This document shows positions 1-9,364 of a DNA stretch of 64,000 bases, piece by piece (the stretch's first letter is position 1; each line of letters opens with the position of its first letter). The stretch is from NCBI GenBank assembly GCA_947577025.1, contig CANPTO010000002.1, forward strand, positions 60,588 through 124,587. The letters are read 5' to 3'. This stretch comes from an uncultured Clostridiaceae bacterium. GTDB lineage: Bacteria > Bacillota > Clostridia > TANB77 > CAG-508. A program made the translations under genes and the position numbers. The notes beneath the pieces were generated by a model. It had not been told where the DNA came from, ran no database searches, and worked only from the letters and a program-made list of their open reading frames with translations.

Positions 1-1
1 T

Positions 2-88
2 GAATATTTAATGAGGTTAGAGCTATACAAATTAATAAAATATTTTACAGAAGATATACCATATGAAGGGTTTAAAATATGGTGGTAA
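2..88 (+). CDS. cas1: Cas1, C-terminal end only (partial)
   Basis: An open frame enters from the left edge and stops with TAA at 86-88. Its last residues read EGFKIWW, the aromatic end typical of Cas1 in type I systems (commonly ...FKxWW). It ends one base before the cas2 start, the usual tight cas1-cas2 coupling. Cas1 is the integrase of the adaptation complex that inserts new spacers at the leader end of the array. The catalytic residues lie outside the window, so the call rests on the C-terminal signature and on position. Confidence 0.8.
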   Translation, partial: EYLMRLELYKLIKYFTEDIPYEGFKIWW

Positions 89-89
89 T

Positions 90-374
90 ATGTATGTAAT
101 TTTAGTATATGATATTAATTTAGAAGAAAAAGAAGGGCAAAAGGTATTAAGAAAAGTATTCAAAACATGTAAAAAATATTTAGTACACATTCAAAATTCC
201 GTATTTGAAGGGGAATTATTAGAATCACAAGCGATAAAGTTAAAAGCAGAATTGGATGAGTATATAAGAGAAGAAAAAGATAGCGTAATTTTATTTAAAA
301 GTAGAAGCCAAAAGTGGCTAGAAAAGGAATTTTTAGGAAAAGTAGAAGAAGATAAGACATCTAACTTTCTATAA
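90..374 (+). CDS. cas2: CRISPR-associated endoribonuclease Cas2
   Basis: A 94-residue protein of normal Cas2 length. It opens with MYVILVYDI, the first beta strand carrying the conserved Asp of the ferredoxin-like fold, followed by a helix rich in Lys/Arg. A strand around residues 62-70 (SVILFKS) matches the family core. The ATG at 90 is preferred over the upstream ATG at 63, because 63 lies inside cas1 and would add residues before the first strand. Cas2 dimers scaffold Cas1 during spacer acquisition. The gene directly precedes the leader and array, and the repeat sequence points to subtype I-B. Confidence 0.93.
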   Translation: MYVILVYDINLEEKEGQKVLRKVFKTCKKYLVHIQNSVFEGELLESQAIKLKAELDEYIREEKDSVILFKSRSQKWLEKEFLGKVEEDKTSNFL

Positions 375-554
375 AATATCTGTCGATGTGTATTAGTGTA
401 AAAATTATAGGGGTACGACAGAAGAAAAAAGTGTTGAAATAGAAGGATTTTATTAAAAATGTTGAATTTTTATAGTTGTTATGGTAGCATATATGAGTAG
501 ATAGACAGAAAGCAAGCTTAAAAAGCTTGATATAAGTAGGGATATTTAGAACCT
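375..554 (+). promoter_or_regulatory. CRISPR leader region
   Basis: This is 180 bp of AT-rich, non-coding DNA between cas2 and the first repeat. The array is oriented with this side as leader: the cas adaptation genes lie here, all repeats from 555 onward are identical, and only the far-end repeat is degenerate. It contains a short inverted repeat (aagctt at both sides of aaa) near 514-530. It should hold the array promoter and the Cas1-Cas2 docking site, but I cannot define a convincing -35/-10 pair. Confidence 0.7.
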
Positions 555-2694
555 GTATTAATTTAAATATAGTAGAATGTAAAGATAGAATTGCCAGAAT
601 TGAGTATAAATTTAGTGTGTATTAATTTAAATATAGTAGAATGTAAAGAAAACTTGTATCATATTCTTTCTTAGTTCTAATGCAGTATTAATTTAAATAT
701 AGTAGAATGTAAAGACTTTAAATATTCCAAGACTTGCCAAAGGTGGAGTGTATTAATTTAAATATAGTAGAATGTAAAGAATTCTTTTAGCTTTTCAAAA
801 TGCCAATAATCTGAGTGTATTAATTTAAATATAGTAGAATGTAAAGATTGAATCTCCACTAAAAGAACTAATTACAATAAGTATTAATTTAAATATAGTA
901 GAATGTAAAGACTTTTGTTGAATTGTGCATCATAGTTATCATTCCTGTATTAATTTAAATATAGTAGAATGTAAAGAGTAGTAGAAAATATATGCGATTA
1001 TACAAGTTTTGGTATTAATTTAAATATAGTAGAATGTAAAGACCCACAAGCACCACAATATTGTAAATACTATTGCGTATTAATTTAAATATAGTAGAAT
1101 GTAAAGGAGGACTAGCTTATGAAACAATTAGAAGAAATGAAAGTATTAATTTAAATATAGTAGAATGTAAAGTTTGAAAAAGAAATAGAGATTAGAGAAG
1201 AAATACAAGTATTAATTTAAATATAGTAGAATGTAAAGTTATGCACCATTTATTTTTTTGTTTTATATACATTTCGTATTAATTTAAATATAGTAGAATG
1301 TAAAGATATGACTAATATTGAAAGATGTAAAGAATTAATAAAAGTATTAATTTAAATATAGTAGAATGTAAAGAATATAGTATTAGTATTTAATTTAATA
1401 TCATACATTTGTATTAATTTAAATATAGTAGAATGTAAAGTGGTTAAATGAAGATGTAAAATCATTAAATGTTGCGTATTAATTTAAATATAGTAGAATG
1501 TAAAGGACTATGGCTGTATATATATTGCAGCTAAGAATGGAAGTATTAATTTAAATATAGTAGAATGTAAAGGTTGTTAATAAATAGTTTCTAAGTTCTT
1601 CCTTGAGTATTAATTTAAATATAGTAGAATGTAAAGTTTTTTGTTTTAAGTTCAGAATTAAATAGCCTTCCTGTATTAATTTAAATATAGTAGAATGTAA
1701 AGAATAGTGTTGAATATAGTATGAAGTGGTTAGCAAGTATTAATTTAAATATAGTAGAATGTAAAGGGTTGCTGTTGTTATTGTAAACGGCGACGAAGGT
1801 ACGTATTAATTTAAATATAGTAGAATGTAAAGGTAGTACCATGTATTTGCGCTATTACAAATGATGAAGTATTAATTTAAATATAGTAGAATGTAAAGAG
1901 AAAAAGGAACAGAATATACTATAAATGGACTAATGTATTAATTTAAATATAGTAGAATGTAAAGTTGGCAATAGATGAAAATAATATGCTGATAGAAGGA
2001 GTATTAATTTAAATATAGTAGAATGTAAAGTACCTTCTCCAATTGTCGTTGCTTCTATAAATGTTCCGTATTAATTTAAATATAGTAGAATGTAAAGAAT
2101 ATAAGTTTTCATTGGGACGATAGCATATTAGTAGGTATTAATTTAAATATAGTAGAATGTAAAGGTAAATTCAAACTTGGATATGTTCCTCTTCCTAGAG
2201 TATTAATTTAAATATAGTAGAATGTAAAGAGTGGAGCTACAACGTCATTAAAATTATGCAAAACGGTATTAATTTAAATATAGTAGAATGTAAAGATTGT
2301 AGAAGGACAGTTTATCGTAACAACAGATGAGTATTAATTTAAATATAGTAGAATGTAAAGAATGATAAACCACATTGGCTTTCACATTCTCTTAACAAGT
2401 ATTAATTTAAATATAGTAGAATGTAAAGCCTAAAGCAAATTTATCAAATGACGATGCTTTAAGAGTATTAATTTAAATATAGTAGAATGTAAAGTATTTA
2501 TGTGTTTTTGAACATTCAACTAATAGTTTATGTATTAATTTAAATATAGTAGAATGTAAAGTTTTATTATATTCTTCTTCTGTCATCATTTTTTCTGTAT
2601 TAATTTAAATATAGTAGAATGTAAAGAATTTATCAGATGTAAAAGGTTTAAATTTCAATATTAAGTATTAATTTAAATATAGTAGAATATCAAA
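555..2694 (+). CRISPR. CRISPR array, 33 repeats / 32 spacers, type I-B-like repeat
   Basis: A 30-bp repeat starts with GTATTAATTTAAATATAG and ends with GAATGTAAAG. Repeat starts counted by eye include 555, 619, 685, 750, 817, 881, 947, 1012, then onward to 2465, 2532, 2597 and 2665. Spacers are about 34-38 bp. All repeats look identical except the last (2665), where the 3' end becomes atcaaaag, marking the old trailer end. The 3' end ATGTAAAG resembles the I-B repeats of clostridia such as C. difficile. The interference (Cascade/Cas3) genes are not in the window and presumably lie upstream of cas1. Confidence 0.98.
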
Positions 2695-2737
2695 AGTTCA
2701 TTGAATTTCCGATAAAAGGGGAATATTTATGTATAAT

Positions 2738-2780
2738 TAATGTACCAAAAAATTTGTTGTTTTAATTTTTTGGTACATTA
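2738..2780. terminator. Bidirectional hairpin terminator between CRISPR array and recQ
   Basis: A perfect 17-bp inverted repeat (left arm 2738-2754, right arm 2764-2780, arms TAATGTACCAAAAAATT and its complement) with a 9-base loop. It has A/T tracts on both strands, so it can end transcription of the array from the left and of recQ from the right. Confidence 0.75.
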
Positions 2781-2784
2781 AAAA

Positions 2785-4938
2785 TTAATTAATATTTATC
2801 TTTATTATATAATACTTAATATCAAAATAGCTAACCTCCTCAGGAAGCATATCTTTAATTTCACGCAATTTGCCAGAGCTACAATTATTAATAGCATTGT
2901 AAATTTTGTTTTCAAAATTGGTATTAATTTCTTTTTCTAAATTAATATCCATACCATTTTCATAACAGTCTAATAAATGCTGTTCTACAGTTCTTTCAGT
3001 AAGCCCTCTAATTTCAGCAATTTCTTTAATATTTTTTTCATCTTTGGTATAAAGCTCATAACTAACTAATTTAGTATCAACTTTAGTGGGAGTAATACTT
3101 TTTGTCTTATTTTTTTCTGAAATATCAAGTTTCATAATGTTATGCTCTTGAACATAATTTTTAATGGTATCAATAAAAATATCACCATATTTTTCTAATT
3201 TTAACGCACCTACTCCACTTATTTTAAGCATGCTATCCACATCTGTTGGGTAATATGTGGACATCTGCTTTAAGGAAACGTCTGCAAATATAATAAAAGG
3301 TGGAACTTTATTTTCTTTGGAAACTTCCATTCTAAGTTCTCGCAATATTTCAAATAGCTTACTATCAAAAGGTAAACTTTCAAAGTCATCTTTACTATTC
3401 TTTTCAGGTTTTAAAATTCTTTCAATTTTCTTCTTAATAACAACTTGTGTATCAGAAAATAAAACATCATTTGCCTTAACATCTAAAGTTAAAATAGGGT
3501 ATTTATCGCCAATACTCTTAATGTAACCTTCTGCAACTAAAAATGAAATTAAGTCTCTAATAGTATCCTTGCTATATTCACTCATAATTCCATAAGTAGA
3601 AAGTGAATCAAAACCAAAAGATTTAACCTTTGCAGATTTAGAGCCTTTAAGTACGTCAGTCACTAATCCAGCGCCAAAACGTTCATTCATTCTTTTAATG
3701 CAAGAAAGAATTTTTTTGCTATCAGTAGTAATATCAGTTATTTCTATTTCAGAATCACAATTAGAGCAAAACTTACAGTTATTGAAATTAGGTGTTTCGC
3801 CAAAGTATTCTAAAATATAACTTCTAAGGCATTTACTAGTATTACAGTAATCTACAATATCATTTAGCTTTTGATATTCATTAGTATGATTACCTTCAGA
3901 CGAATGCTCAATTAAAAATTTATTTGTAACAATATCTGCTCTACTAAAAAGTAATACACACTCAGCCTTATCTCCATCACGCCCGCTACGACCAGCTTCT
4001 TGGTAATAACTTTCTAAGTCAGAAGGCATATTATAGTGAATAACATATCTTACATTAGACTTATCAATACCCATTCCAAAAGCATTTGTAGCAACCATAA
4101 TTTCTGTTCTATCATATACAAAGTCATCTTGAGAAAAGTTTCTATTTTTCTCACTCATTCCTGCATGATACTTAGAAACTTTATAGCCATAAGCCGAGAG
4201 CCTTTCATAAACTTCATCTACAGTTTTTCTAGTAGAACAATAAATAATTCCTGACATATTTTTATGTTCTTCTAAGAAATTAAGTAAAAATTCTTTTTTA
4301 ATCTCAGGCGTTTGAACACTAAAATAAAGATTTTCTCTATCAAAACCAGTGGTCAAAACAAAAGGAGTTTTCAAATCTAATAACTTAATAATATCATCTT
4401 TAACAACTTGTGTAGCAGTAGCAGTAAAAGAAACCACAACAGGTCTTTTACTTAAACCATTAATAACTTTCGAAATTTCACAATAACTAGGTCTAAAATC
4501 ATGCCCCCATTGGGAAACACAGTGAGCCTCATCAATTGCAACCATGGAAATATTTAAAAAATTAAACATACCAATAAAAGTATCCGAAAAAAATCTTTCA
4601 GGTGCAACATAAATAATTTTATACATTCCATGATAAATATTCTGAATAGTTTGCAAATATTCATTTTCAGTTAAAGAACTATTAATATATGTAGCAGGAA
4701 TACCAATTTGATTTAAGCTATCAACCTGATCTTTCATAAGTGAAATAAGTGGAGAAATAACAATAGTAACTCCATCAAAAATCATAGCAGGAATTTGATA
4801 ACAAATAGACTTACCAGCACCAGTAGGCATAATGCCCAAACAATCTTCTCTTTCTAAAATATGGTTAATGATTTCTGCTTGTCCAACTCTAAATTTATCA
4901 TAACCAAAATATTTCTTTAAAACCTCATTAGCAGTCAA
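2785..4938 (-). CDS. recQ: ATP-dependent DNA helicase RecQ
   Basis: 717 residues. The N-terminal SF2 helicase core has Walker A MPTGAGKS near residue 37, the DEAH box IDEAHCVSQWGHDFRPSY near 135, motif III SFTATAT and motif VI QEAGRSGRDG. A four-cysteine zinc-binding region follows around residues 365-395, then the winged-helix RQC region, an HRDC domain around 525-600 and a C-terminal helix-turn-helix segment (EIAEIRGLTERTVEQHL) as in many Firmicutes RecQ proteins. It unwinds recombination intermediates and stalled forks. A cgg trinucleotide occurs only out of frame here (for example AGC GGG in the GRSGRDG motif), relevant to the CGG observation. Transcribed toward the CRISPR array and ended by the shared hairpin. 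Confidence 0.97.
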   Translation of the reverse strand: MTANEVLKKYFGYDKFRVGQAEIINHILEREDCLGIMPTGAGKSICYQIPAMIFDGVTIVISPLISLMKDQVDSLNQIGIPATYINSSLTENEYLQTIQNIYHGMYKIIYVAPERFFSDTFIGMFNFLNISMVAIDEAHCVSQWGHDFRPSYCEISKVINGLSKRPVVVSFTATATQVVKDDIIKLLDLKTPFVLTTGFDRENLYFSVQTPEIKKEFLLNFLEEHKNMSGIIYCSTRKTVDEVYERLSAYGYKVSKYHAGMSEKNRNFSQDDFVYDRTEIMVATNAFGMGIDKSNVRYVIHYNMPSDLESYYQEAGRSGRDGDKAECVLLFSRADIVTNKFLIEHSSEGNHTNEYQKLNDIVDYCNTSKCLRSYILEYFGETPNFNNCKFCSNCDSEIEITDITTDSKKILSCIKRMNERFGAGLVTDVLKGSKSAKVKSFGFDSLSTYGIMSEYSKDTIRDLISFLVAEGYIKSIGDKYPILTLDVKANDVLFSDTQVVIKKKIERILKPEKNSKDDFESLPFDSKLFEILRELRMEVSKENKVPPFIIFADVSLKQMSTYYPTDVDSMLKISGVGALKLEKYGDIFIDTIKNYVQEHNIMKLDISEKNKTKSITPTKVDTKLVSYELYTKDEKNIKEIAEIRGLTERTVEQHLLDCYENGMDINLEKEINTNFENKIYNAINNCSSGKLREIKDMLPEEVSYFDIKYYIIKININ

Positions 4939-5027
4939 TAAAAAAACCTCTTTTCTTATTTAAGTTCTAGGAAAGTGCACTTTATCATTAACATTGTAGA
5001 GTATTTAATGCACTTGACGTAGATTTC

Positions 5028-5170
5028 TTAGCTGTTTGAATGTAAGTTAAGTTAGCTGTTCGAACGAAGTGAGTTACAGATAACTTATCCGTACGCATTA
5101 AAATGCTACGGCTAAGAAATCTTAGCGAAGAATGAGCTTAGAAAATCTAAGTTTCGTTCTTATATTTAAT
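5028..5170. repeat. Dispersed palindromic element (family A)
   Basis: The 733-bp gap between recQ and the next gene contains this element. Arms gatttcttagc (about 5031) and gctaagaaatc (about 5113) enclose a segment reading GTTCGAACGAAGTGAGTTAC. The same segment occurs in opposite orientation at about 25819-25845, and a diverged copy lies near 28538-28576, so this is a multi-copy, MITE- or REP-like element. The rest of the gap is AT-rich sequence, a second repeat at 5280 and a promoter at 5471. Confidence 0.7.
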
Positions 5171-5279
5171 AATTATACTACGGAAAATGTAAAGATGCAA
5201 AACTTTTTGATTAAATTATGTACACTAATTTATCACATTATTTTATATTTGTAAAGAGGAAAAAAAGAAAAAATAATTT

Positions 5280-5330
5280 TGTCAATAGGGACGGAGTTTT
5301 TTGACAATTTTATTGTCAATAGTGACAGAC
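5280..5330. repeat. GGGAC-type palindromic repeat (family B), copy 1
   Basis: TGTCAATAGGGACGGAG is followed by a TTGACAATTTTATTGTCAA hairpin and AGTGACAGAC. The same design recurs at 13176, 38908, 17418, 28511, 40804, 44750 and 47384 with variable stem sequences. It has no coding capacity. Confidence 0.75.
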
Positions 5331-5470
5331 ATTCTAAAAAATATATAAGAGCTTTAGAAATTTAAAAGACATGTTTGAAAAATAAAAATATAAAAACCTA
5401 TATAATGATTTAGAATAAAAGCAATGCATAAAATAAAAATATGCACAAGTAAAAATAATTCTCAAAAAAC

Positions 5471-5499
5471 TTGACAGATAAAAATTAATGTAATATAAT
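5471..5499 (+). promoter_or_regulatory. Sigma-A-type promoter, TTGACA-17-TATAAT
   Basis: A perfect TTGACA (5471-5476) and TATAAT (5494-5499) with 17-bp spacing, pointing toward the small gene at 5672 and possibly the restriction operon. The roughly 165-nt leader can form a hairpin at about 5519-5549 (GGAAGTTA / TAACTTCC). A second hairpin just before 5672 (TTCTTTATT / AATAAAGAA) would partly bury the ribosome binding site. Confidence 0.7.
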
Positions 5500-5671
5500 A
5501 ACAATATAATAAAGAAAAGGAAGTTACTAAACTGCAATTTAATAACTTCCACAATATAAATACTAAAAGCATTTATATGATATATACAACTATTATAACA
5601 CACAAGTAAAAAAAATGCAAAAGTATTTATATCTTTCTTTATTAAATAAATAAAGAAGGAGGCTATAGAGT

Positions 5672-5878
5672 ATGGAAGACTACTATGTAAATAAAAATAC
5701 TCAAAAAACAGGTGAACATGAAGTTCATACAGGAAGTTGCTATCGTTTGCCAAATACTATGGATAGAATCTATTTAGGCAATTTAGAATCTTCTAAAGAA
5801 GCACTTAAAAAGGCACAAGAATACTACTATGATATTGATGGATGCTATTACTGTTGTCCAGAAATACATAATAAGTAA
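5672..5878 (+). CDS. Small cysteine-containing protein of unknown function
   Basis: 68 residues, preceded by a strong AAGGAGG at 5655-5661. It has a H-x2-H-x3-C pattern near residues 16-22 (HEVHTGSC) and a C-terminal GCYYCCPEIH motif, so a bound metal is plausible. Short proteins of this form (HEVH...C...RIYLG...GCYYC) recur in Firmicutes and I recall them near mobile or restriction loci, but I know no assigned function. It has its own promoter and a hairpin terminator after it, so it may be transcribed separately from the hsd genes. Confidence 0.75.
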   Translation: MEDYYVNKNTQKTGEHEVHTGSCYRLPNTMDRIYLGNLESSKEALKKAQEYYYDIDGCYYCCPEIHNK

Positions 5879-5893
5879 GTGAAAAAGTAGTAA

Positions 5894-5922
5894 AAAGAGG
5901 TGAGCTAAAACCTCATCTCTTT
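5894..5922 (+). terminator. Hairpin terminator after the small Cys protein gene
   Basis: AAAGAGGTGAG and CTCATCTCTTT form an imperfect stem around a short A-rich loop, ending in TTT. It lies just before the half-HsdS gene, so readthrough is probably needed to transcribe the hsd genes from the 5471 promoter unless an unseen promoter exists. Confidence 0.5.
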
Positions 5923-5930
5923 ACTTAAAA

Positions 5931-6518
5931 ATGGGGGGAAAACTTTTGGAAAAGTTATGGAGTATTGCAAATATTTCTCTTGGAGCAATAATAAGTAGAA
6001 AAAAAGCAAAAACAGAAATTGAAATAAAAGCTAAATACAAATTATTTTCTATGAAATCATATGAAGAAGACTTAAGCAAGGAAGAATATGAAGACTTTGA
6101 AAGTAATGATATACTAAATGATAAATTAGTAAAAGAAGGAGACCTAATATTCAGGTTATTATATCCTTTAAAAGTAGTATATGTTACAAAAGAATTAGAA
6201 GGGCTATTAGTGCCTTCGCAATACTGCATTATACGAGTAACAAATAAAAATTATGATGCAAAATTCTTGAAATGGTATTTAGAAAGTACAGAGGTAGACA
6301 AGCAAGTAACTCCATTTTTAATGAATACAGTAATGCCGCTAATTACTGTAAAATCAATAAAAGAATTAGAAATTCCAAAAGTAGAACTAGAAAAACAAAG
6401 GTTAGTAGGAAAAATAATAATGAACTGGTACAAAGAAAAAAGATTGGTAAAACAATTGTTAATAGAAAAAGAAAAGTATTATAATGAAAATATAAAAAAA
6501 TTATTAGGGGGAAAATAG
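5931..6518 (+). CDS. Half-length type I specificity subunit (single target-recognition domain)
   Basis: 195 residues, about half a normal HsdS. It contains one target-recognition-like domain and a C-terminal helix (EKQRLVGKIIMNWYKEKR) resembling the conserved spacer helix of HsdS. The segment ...FLMNTVMPLITVKSIKELEIPKV matches the end of a TRD, where the HsdS at 8078 has ...LEIVIPKIEEQ. It lies 2 bp before hsdM, which fits an auxiliary S-like subunit or a remnant left by TRD shuffling. The start is uncertain: the ATG at 5931 has no clear Shine-Dalgarno, while an in-frame TTG at 5946 has GGGGGG eight bases upstream. Confidence 0.65.
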   Translation: MGGKLLEKLWSIANISLGAIISRKKAKTEIEIKAKYKLFSMKSYEEDLSKEEYEDFESNDILNDKLVKEGDLIFRLLYPLKVVYVTKELEGLLVPSQYCIIRVTNKNYDAKFLKWYLESTEVDKQVTPFLMNTVMPLITVKSIKELEIPKVELEKQRLVGKIIMNWYKEKRLVKQLLIEKEKYYNENIKKLLGGK

Positions 6519-6520
6519 TA

Positions 6521-8071
6521 ATGGAAGGAAAAGAACTACAAGATAAAATAAATGGAACATTATGGGCAGCATGTGATACTTTAAGAGGCTCTGTACCAGC
6601 AGAAAATTATAAGGACTATATACTAACAATGTTATTTGTTAAATTTGTTAGTGATACATATAAAGAAAAAAAAGAAGAACTTACCAAAAAGTATAATGGG
6701 GATGAAAAAAGAGTAAAAAGAGCATTAGAATGGGAAAAGTTCAAGTTAGAAGATACCTGTACATTTGATTATCTATATGAAAATAGAAATAAAGATGATA
6801 TAGGTGACATTATAAATAAAGCATTAGAAAAAATAACACAATTAAATGGTACAAAATTAGCAAATCTATTTTCTATTGTAGACTATAATAACGAGAATGT
6901 GCTAGGGCAAAAAAAGGAAAAAAACGCAATATTAAAAACATTATTAGAAGACTTTAATAACCCAATATTAGACTTACGACCAAGTAAAATAGGAAATCAA
7001 GATGTTATAGGAAATTCATATGAATATTTAATAGCTAGATTTGCAGGGGATGCAGGAAAAAAAGGAGGGGAATTCTATACTCCACCAGAAGTTTCTACAC
7101 TTTTAGCAAAATTAGTAAAGCCACAGAAAAATGAAAGAATATATGACCCAACATGTGGTTCTGGCTCACTACTATTAAAAGCATATAAAGAAGCAAACAC
7201 AAATACAGTAAGCATATATGGGCAAGAAATGAATGGCTCAACATATTCACTTTGCAGAATGAATATGTTTTTACATGATGTAAATGATGCACACATAGAA
7301 TGGGGAGATACAATTTCAAACCCAAAACATAAAGAAAATGATGCACTAATGAAATTTGATGTAATAGTATCAAATCCACCATTTTCACTAGATAAATGGG
7401 CAAAAGGATTTGAAGCAGGAAATAATAATACAGTAGTAGACGGAAAAAAACAAAATGAATTCAAATTTGAAGCATCAATGGATGAGCATAACAGGTTTGA
7501 ATATGGAGTACCTCCAAAATCAACAGGAGATTATGCATTTATTTTGCATATGCTAAAATCTCTTACAGCTGAAGGAAGAATGGCAGTAGTATTACCACAC
7601 GGAGTATTATTTAGAGGAGGAGCAGAAGGAAAAATAAGGCAAAAAATATTAGAGGAAAATTTAATAGATGCAGTAATAGGCTTACCAGAAAATTTATTCT
7701 ATGGAGTAACAATACCAGCAGCAATAGTCGTATTTAAGAAGAAAAGAAAAAGAAAAGATGTACTATTTATAGAAGCAAGCAGAGAATATGAAAAAGACAA
7801 AAATCAAAATAAATTAGCGAGTGAAAATATAGAAAAAATAGCTAAAATATATGAGAACTATGAAGAAGTAGAAAAGTATTCACATATAGCAACATTTGAA
7901 GAAATAAAAGAGAATGAATTCAACTTAAATATAAAAAGATATGTAGACACATTTGAGGAAGAAGAGGAAATTAACATAGAAGAAACAAAAAGTAATATAC
8001 GCACTATAGAGTTTGAAATAAAGCAATTAGAGGATGATTTGGAAAAATCTTTAAAGGAATTGGAGTTATAG
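6521..8071 (+). CDS. hsdM: Type I restriction-modification DNA methyltransferase subunit HsdM
   Basis: 516 residues. The N-terminal helical HsdM domain (residues 8-140) is followed by the N6-adenine methyltransferase fold. The SAM-binding motif I is YDPTCGSGSLLLKA near residue 205 and the catalytic motif IV is NPPF near 286. The C-terminus is a Glu-rich coiled coil that contacts HsdS. It methylates adenine in the bipartite target set by HsdS. The gene is 6 bp upstream of hsdS, in one operon with hsdR. Confidence 0.97.
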   Translation: MEGKELQDKINGTLWAACDTLRGSVPAENYKDYILTMLFVKFVSDTYKEKKEELTKKYNGDEKRVKRALEWEKFKLEDTCTFDYLYENRNKDDIGDIINKALEKITQLNGTKLANLFSIVDYNNENVLGQKKEKNAILKTLLEDFNNPILDLRPSKIGNQDVIGNSYEYLIARFAGDAGKKGGEFYTPPEVSTLLAKLVKPQKNERIYDPTCGSGSLLLKAYKEANTNTVSIYGQEMNGSTYSLCRMNMFLHDVNDAHIEWGDTISNPKHKENDALMKFDVIVSNPPFSLDKWAKGFEAGNNNTVVDGKKQNEFKFEASMDEHNRFEYGVPPKSTGDYAFILHMLKSLTAEGRMAVVLPHGVLFRGGAEGKIRQKILEENLIDAVIGLPENLFYGVTIPAAIVVFKKKRKRKDVLFIEASREYEKDKNQNKLASENIEKIAKIYENYEEVEKYSHIATFEEIKENEFNLNIKRYVDTFEEEEEINIEETKSNIRTIEFEIKQLEDDLEKSLKELEL

Positions 8072-8077
8072 GAAAAA

Positions 8078-9343
8078 ATGCAAAAATGGGTTAAATTAAA
8101 AATAGGAGATATTTTTGATACTATTAGAGGAAGCGGACTATCAAAAGATAGTATAGACCAAAATGGAAAATATGAATGTATATTGTATGGAGAATTATTC
8201 ACAAAATATAAAGAAATAATTAAACAAGTAGTAAGTAAAACTAATATAGATAAAGGTGTAAATTCAATTTCGGGAGACTTATTATTACCAGGTTCTACCA
8301 CTACTAATGCAAAAGACCTAGCAATTTGCTCAGTAGTAAATAAGGACAATGTAAAACTAGGTGGAGACATAAACATATTAAGGAATAAAAACACATATGA
8401 CATAGACCCAAACTATATAGCATACTACTTAACAAATATGAAAAAAAGAGAGATATCAGCTAAAGCACAAGGAACTACGATTGTACATTTATATGCTAAA
8501 GACTTAAAAGATATAGAGATAGAATTACCAACCATAGAAGAGCAAAGAAGAATAGCAAAAATACTATTAAATGTAGATTGCATTATAGATAAAATAAATG
8601 AAGACATTAAAAACATACAAACAGAAAAGCAAATACTAATGAAAAATATATTTAATTATGGTATATATCATGAAAAATTAAAGACTACAAATATAGGGCA
8701 AATACCAGAAAATTGGAAAGTAAAGAAATTTCAAGAATTAATAGATAGTAAAGATATACTTGATATTATGGATGGAAACCATGGAGAGTTGCATCCAACT
8801 GCAAAGGATTATGTATCAAATGGAATTCCATTTATAATGGCAAATAATATAGTAGATGGAAAATTAAATTTAGAAAATTGTAAATATATATCAAAAGAAA
8901 GAGCAGAAATGCTAAGAAAAGGTTTTGCTAAAGAAAATGATGTACTAATTACACATAAGGGAAGCGTTGGAAATGTAGCTATTGTAAAAAATATAACTAC
9001 TCCATATATAATGCTTACCCCACAAGTAACATATTATAGAATAAATGAGCAAAGCAAAATATTAACAAAAGAATATTTATATTATTTCTTCCAAAGTCCA
9101 AATTTTCAGAATAGATTAAAAATATTATCAGCACAATCGACAAGAGCGTATATAGGAATTACAGCACAAAGACAATTAGAAATAGTAATTCCAAAAATAG
9201 AAGAACAAAATAAAATAGTAGAAATATTATCAAAATTAGATAATAAACTAATCTTACTAAAGAAAAAGAATAAAGAATACCAAAACCTAAAAAAAGGTTT
9301 AATGCAACAACTACTGACAGGAAAAGTAAGAGTAAAAATATAA
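8078..9343 (+). CDS. hsdS: Type I restriction-modification specificity subunit HsdS
   Basis: 421 residues with the standard two-fold layout: TRD1 (about 1-150), conserved helix LPTIEEQRRIAKILLNVD (about 150-185), TRD2 (about 205-365) and a second conserved helix PKIEEQNKIVEILSKLDNK. The two TRDs read the two halves of the DNA target and the helices set the spacer length. The target sequence cannot be read from the protein. It sits between hsdM and hsdR, 21 bp before hsdR with a GGAGG at about 9353. Confidence 0.95.
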   Translation: MQKWVKLKIGDIFDTIRGSGLSKDSIDQNGKYECILYGELFTKYKEIIKQVVSKTNIDKGVNSISGDLLLPGSTTTNAKDLAICSVVNKDNVKLGGDINILRNKNTYDIDPNYIAYYLTNMKKREISAKAQGTTIVHLYAKDLKDIEIELPTIEEQRRIAKILLNVDCIIDKINEDIKNIQTEKQILMKNIFNYGIYHEKLKTTNIGQIPENWKVKKFQELIDSKDILDIMDGNHGELHPTAKDYVSNGIPFIMANNIVDGKLNLENCKYISKERAEMLRKGFAKENDVLITHKGSVGNVAIVKNITTPYIMLTPQVTYYRINEQSKILTKEYLYYFFQSPNFQNRLKILSAQSTRAYIGITAQRQLEIVIPKIEEQNKIVEILSKLDNKLILLKKKNKEYQNLKKGLMQQLLTGKVRVKI

Positions 9344-9364
9344 ATAGTAAAGGAGGTAAAATAA

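Noticed and set aside
1551..1736. A minus-strand open frame inside the CRISPR array.
   Set aside because: It consists of repeat units and spacers; the periodic amino-acid pattern comes from the 66-bp array period.
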